NCBI GenBank assembly: GCA_929200685.1
Contig: CAKNAO010000025.1
Coordinates: forward strand, 1-8,467
Reading direction: 5' to 3'
Source: an uncultured bacterium
GTDB lineage: Bacteria; Bacillota_I; Bacilli_A; Mycoplasmatales; Metamycoplasmataceae
DNA length: 8,467 nucleotides
The notes beneath the pieces were generated by a model. It saw only the letters and a program-made list of their open reading frames with translations, did not search any database and was not told where the DNA came from. Shown in pieces: positions 6,213-8,467 of the stretch; position 1 is the stretch's first letter; every line of letters starts with the position of its first letter. The translations under genes and the position numbers were made by a program.

Positions 6213-6929
6213 TAAAGAGGCTGCATCTTTATCAACAATAATTATTACATTTTTATGTTTTTGTAAATAAGAAGCAGGAACTTTTTTTGTTATTTTTCTT
6301 TCAATAGTATCTTTTATTGCTTTTGCTTTGATTTTACCAGAAGCTAATAAAATAATCAAATTAGCTTTCATTATTGTGCCTATTCCCATTGAAATTGCTT
6401 TTTTAGGAATATTATTTTTATTATTAAAAAATTTTTGATTTGATTTAATTGTAGATAAAGAAAGTTTAACTTCTTGAGTTTGACTATCTTCAGAAGAACC
6501 AGGTTCATTAAAACCAATATGAGCATTTGTTCCTATTCCAAGAATTTGAAGATCTATAGGACCAAATAATTTTATTTTTTTTTCAAAATCTTGAGAATTT
6601 TTTTCTATATTACCAACTCCTAATGGAATAAAAGTATTTTTTTTATTAATATCAATATGATTAAATAAATTATTGTTCATATAATAACTATATGATTGAT
6701 TGTGTGTTGGTTTAAGTCCAACATATTCATCTAAATTAAAAGATATTACATTTTTAAATGAAACTTTATTTTTTTTATATTCTTTAATTAAATTTTTATA
6801 TGTTTTTAAAGGAGTATTCCCAGTTGCTAATCCAATAACAAATTTATTTTTTGAATTTATTTTATTTATTATTAAATTTGATGCTTTTAAAGACATATCT
6901 TCATAATTTTTTGTTACAATGATTTTCAT
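6198..6929 (-). CDS. nagB: Glucosamine-6-phosphate deaminase
   Basis: Encodes 243 aa, full length for NagB. It converts glucosamine-6-phosphate to fructose-6-phosphate and ammonia in the cytoplasm, feeding amino sugars into glycolysis. Motifs: phosphate-loop GLATGNTPLKTY (33-44); FNLDEYVGL (64-72) with the catalytic Asp67; GIGTNAHIGFNEPGSS (131-146) with His137 and Glu142; and MGIGTIMKA...ASGKIKAKA (181-204), with Lys201 near the sugar phosphate. The Asp that precedes the catalytic His in E. coli is Asn135 here, as in many Gram-positive enzymes. The Arg before FF is Lys166. Arg residues of the E. coli allosteric site appear absent (SQTQ), so it is probably not GlcNAc-6-P activated. A TATAAT at 6970 to 6965 is the likely -10; the ribosome site (AAAGAAAG) is weak. 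No nagA neighbour is present. Confidence 0.95.
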   Translation of the reverse strand: MKIIVTKNYEDMSLKASNLIINKINSKNKFVIGLATGNTPLKTYKNLIKEYKKNKVSFKNVISFNLDEYVGLKPTHNQSYSYYMNNNLFNHIDINKKNTFIPLGVGNIEKNSQDFEKKIKLFGPIDLQILGIGTNAHIGFNEPGSSEDSQTQEVKLSLSTIKSNQKFFNNKNNIPKKAISMGIGTIMKANLIILLASGKIKAKAIKDTIERKITKKVPASYLQKHKNVIIIVDKDAASLLKKQ

Positions 6930-6964
6930 ATTTTACTTTCTTTTATTTTCTCTTTTATAATAAG

Positions 6965-6970
6965 ATTATA
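6965..6970 (-). promoter_or_regulatory. Probable -10 box of nagB
   Basis: TATAAT on the minus strand with predicted start near 6958 gives a 5' leader of about 28 nt carrying an A-rich weak Shine-Dalgarno. A second TATA-like stretch lies closer to the gene, so the exact start is uncertain. No operator-like repeat is evident here. Confidence 0.45.
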
Positions 6971-7005
6971 AATAATTAAAAAAAATAAAAAAATTTATAA
7001 TGTTT

Positions 7006-7034
7006 TTGTAAAAATAAAATTCAATTTTATATAT
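7006..7034 (+). promoter_or_regulatory. Promoter of the first surface-protein paralog
   Basis: TTGTAA (7006-7011), a 17-bp spacer and TATATT (7029-7034) precede the gene. Predicted start is near 7041, leaving a short leader with an AGGTGA ribosome site (7045-7050) 3 nt before the ATG at 7054. An upstream TATAAT (6996-7001) is a possible second -10. Confidence 0.5.
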
Positions 7035-7053
7035 TTTAAAAAACAGGTGAAAA

Positions 7054-7872
7054 ATGAAAAAATTAAAAAAATTAAAAAAAATAAAAAATAAAAAAAAATT
7101 AATTATTATTGGAACTTTTATAATAGGTGTTTTAATTAGTGCTATAGTTATTCCAATTGTTGTTGTTAATTCTATTAAAGAAAAAGAAGATAAAGAGGAT
7201 GTTGAATCAGTTTTTAAAATTCTTAAATTAAAATCTAGTTCTAAAAAAACATTAGTAATTGATAATAATTCCACTGGCAAAATTATTGCTAATAATAAAG
7301 AAAAAATTATTACAAAAATTAAAGAATTAATTGGTATTTCAAATTTAAAAGGGGTTTCAATTGATGTTACTATTAAAAATGATGTTGATATTTCAGAAAA
7401 AATTGCAAAATCAATTATTGTTACAATTAAAAAAGGTAAATATTCTAAAAAATTTGAAGGAAAAAATAGTTTAAAAGTTAAAAAAGATGATAAAAATAGA
7501 AAAGAAAAAATAAATATTATTAAAAGATATTTAAAAAATGAAAGTGAAAAGAAAAAAAATAATCAACCTAATGAATTAGAATTTATACTAACTGATGAAC
7601 TTCCATCAGAATATAAAAAGTTAAATTCTGATGAAGAAAAGAAAATTGATAACAAAATTCTTGCTGCTATTAGAAAAAAAATTGCTGATGATATTAATAA
7701 AATTGAAAATATTGAAATTAATAATATTAATAAATTAATTACTAAAAAAATAGGTGAAGATTATCTTACTGTAGTTCCTATTAAAGAAAATGAAGATGGA
7801 CCATCATGAAATAGTTATTATATTACTGTTGATAATGAAGATTGTCATTTAGAATTAATTCAATTAAGATAA
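7054..7872 (+). CDS. Membrane-anchored surface-type protein, tandem paralog 1
   Basis: Encodes 272 aa with one TGA Trp (7807-7809, residue 252). A very Lys-rich N-terminus (1-15) and a single hydrophobic segment (16-39) would anchor it with the body outside. There is no Cys at the end of the segment, so it is not a classical lipoprotein. A first domain (about 50-140) contains DKEDVESVFKIL, STGKIIANNKEKII, NLKGVSIDV and IIVTIKKG blocks, all repeated in the next gene. A second Lys/Asn/Glu-rich region (about 155-272) ends EDCHLELIQLR. The first domain recalls the strand/turn domains repeated in mollicute surface lipoproteins, such as lipoprotein-17-type, but that link is only an impression. Function unknown. 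An AGGTGA ribosome site supports the start. Confidence 0.8.
7189..7226 (+). repeat. Direct repeat copy 1 (paralog core)
   Basis: These 38 nt match 8124-8161 at 37 positions; the one change (G to C at 7204) turns Glu into Gln. The block encodes DKEDVESVFKIL. It is much more alike at DNA level than most of the two genes, third codon positions included. Confidence 0.85.
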
Positions 7873-8000
7873 AAAATTATTGAAGAAAAAACATATTAAA
7901 TTTTAAATTCAATTTATCAAAAAAAGAATTTTATCACTTTATAATATTTTTATACAATTCTTTAATTTAAAATATAAAAATTACAAAATAGTAGGTAAAA

Positions 8001-8467
8001 ATGATTAAAAAAATTAGTAAGAAAAAATTATATATCATAGGAATAGTTGGAACTATTGTTTTAGCTAGTGCAATTACTATTCCAATTGTTATTAGTGGTT
8101 ATAATAAAGAAAATGAAAAAAAAGATAAAGAGGATGTTCAATCAGTTTTTAAAATTCTTAATAATAAAATTTTAACTAATAAAATTTTAATAATTGAAAG
8201 TAATTCAACTGGTAAAATTATTGCTAATAATAAACAAAAAATTATTAAAAAAATTCAAAATTTAATTGAAAGTTCTAATTTAAAAGGAGTTTCAATTGAT
8301 GTTGCTATTAAAAATGATGTTAATATTTCTCAATTAATTGCTCATCCAATTATTGTTACAATCAAAAAAGGTGAATATTCAAAAAAAATTGAAGGTAAAA
8401 ATAGTTTAAGTGTTAAAAGATCTCTTAATTTACAAGAAATAAAAATTCAAAAAATTAAAACATATTT
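8001..8467 (+). CDS. Membrane-anchored surface-type protein, tandem paralog 2 (partial)
   Basis: The first 155 codons of a gene cut by the right edge of the window. The protein starts with a short basic stretch, then a single hydrophobic anchor (about 10-33) without a lipobox Cys, then KEDVQSVFKIL, STGKIIANNKQKII, NLKGVSIDVAIKNDV and IIVTIKKGEYSKK. These line up block for block with the gene at 7054, so the two arose by tandem duplication. The start is supported by an AGGT-containing ribosome site (7992-7996). A TATAAT at 7940-7945 may be its own -10. The linker between blocks has diverged, with Lys/Asn changes. The C-terminal region is not visible. Confidence 0.82.
   Translation, partial: MIKKISKKKLYIIGIVGTIVLASAITIPIVISGYNKENEKKDKEDVQSVFKILNNKILTNKILIIESNSTGKIIANNKQKIIKKIQNLIESSNLKGVSIDVAIKNDVNISQLIAHPIIVTIKKGEYSKKIEGKNSLSVKRSLNLQEIKIQKIKTY
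8124..8161 (+). repeat. Direct repeat copy 2 (paralog core)
   Basis: Partner of 7189-7226, with 37 of 38 identical bases. The similarity continues less strictly through about 8440, matching the first gene to about 7490. It reflects gene duplication, possibly with later gene conversion. Confidence 0.85.

Noticed and set aside
6700..6906. Plus-strand open frame of 68 codons
   Set aside because: Antisense to nagB, which is unambiguous.
6966..7280. Minus-strand open frame of 104 codons, very Phe/Ile-rich and apparently membrane-like
   Set aside because: Its hydrophobicity is the complement of the Lys/Asn-rich 5' end of the surface-protein gene; it has no ribosome site and covers that gene's promoter.
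7923..7963. AAAGAATT/AATTCTTT inverted repeat after the first surface-protein gene as a terminator
   Set aside because: The stem is short and AT-only with a 25-nt loop that contains a TATAAT, and no T-run follows. A promoter for the next gene is more likely.

Overview
The window comes from a wall-less bacterium of the class Mollicutes (Mycoplasma/Spiroplasma-like). Base composition is extremely AT-rich, and most genes remain open only if UGA is read as tryptophan. All 17 Trp codons I could place in supported genes are TGA and none is TGG. The window itself encodes the decoding tRNA, tRNA-Trp with anticodon UCA. The species cannot be fixed from the sequence alone.

Layout, left to right. (1) 69-808, minus strand: two small membrane-anchored proteins joined by a TAATG overlap. 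They resemble the Firmicute YtxG (DUF948) / YtxH pair. (2) 892-1710, plus: a DegV-family fatty-acid-binding protein, divergent from the first pair. (3) 1717-3954, minus: a cluster ending in tRNA-Trp. Reading downstream it holds a 110-aa protein with a sigma-region-4-like helix-turn-helix, a 382-aa protein of unknown function, a 138-aa membrane-anchored protein of unknown function, acyl carrier protein, and tRNA-Trp. From memory this order matches the M. genitalium MG284-MG285-MG286-MG287(acp) neighbourhood. (4) 3991-4206, minus: tRNA-Asp and tRNA-Phe, 1 nt apart, with a promoter upstream and a clear intrinsic terminator downstream. (5) 4235-6014, minus: an ABC exporter made of an ATPase and a polytopic ABC-2-like permease. 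(6) 6091-6167, minus: initiator tRNA-fMet, whose -35 box lies inside the 3' end of nagB. (7) 6198-6929, minus: nagB, glucosamine-6-phosphate deaminase. (8) 7054-8467, plus: two tandem paralogous membrane-anchored surface-type proteins, the second cut by the window edge.

How the parts fit. DegV and ACP both belong to fatty-acid handling: DegV/FakB presents exogenous fatty acids and ACP carries acyl chains. NagB feeds amino-sugar carbon into glycolysis. The ABC pair probably exports a substrate that cannot be named from sequence. The paralogous pair at the right looks like a surface-protein locus growing by duplication.

The most notable structural signal concerns starts of translation. Three unrelated genes (degV-like, acpP, ABC ATPase) have a perfect TATAAT followed by exactly 6 nt and then ATG, with no room for a ribosome-binding site, so they probably give leaderless mRNAs. 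Other genes in the window have ordinary Shine-Dalgarno sequences. I see no CRISPR array, insertion sequence, defence system or phage genes. No gene-free stretch exceeds 300 bases, and the left 68 bases hold only AT-rich spacer.
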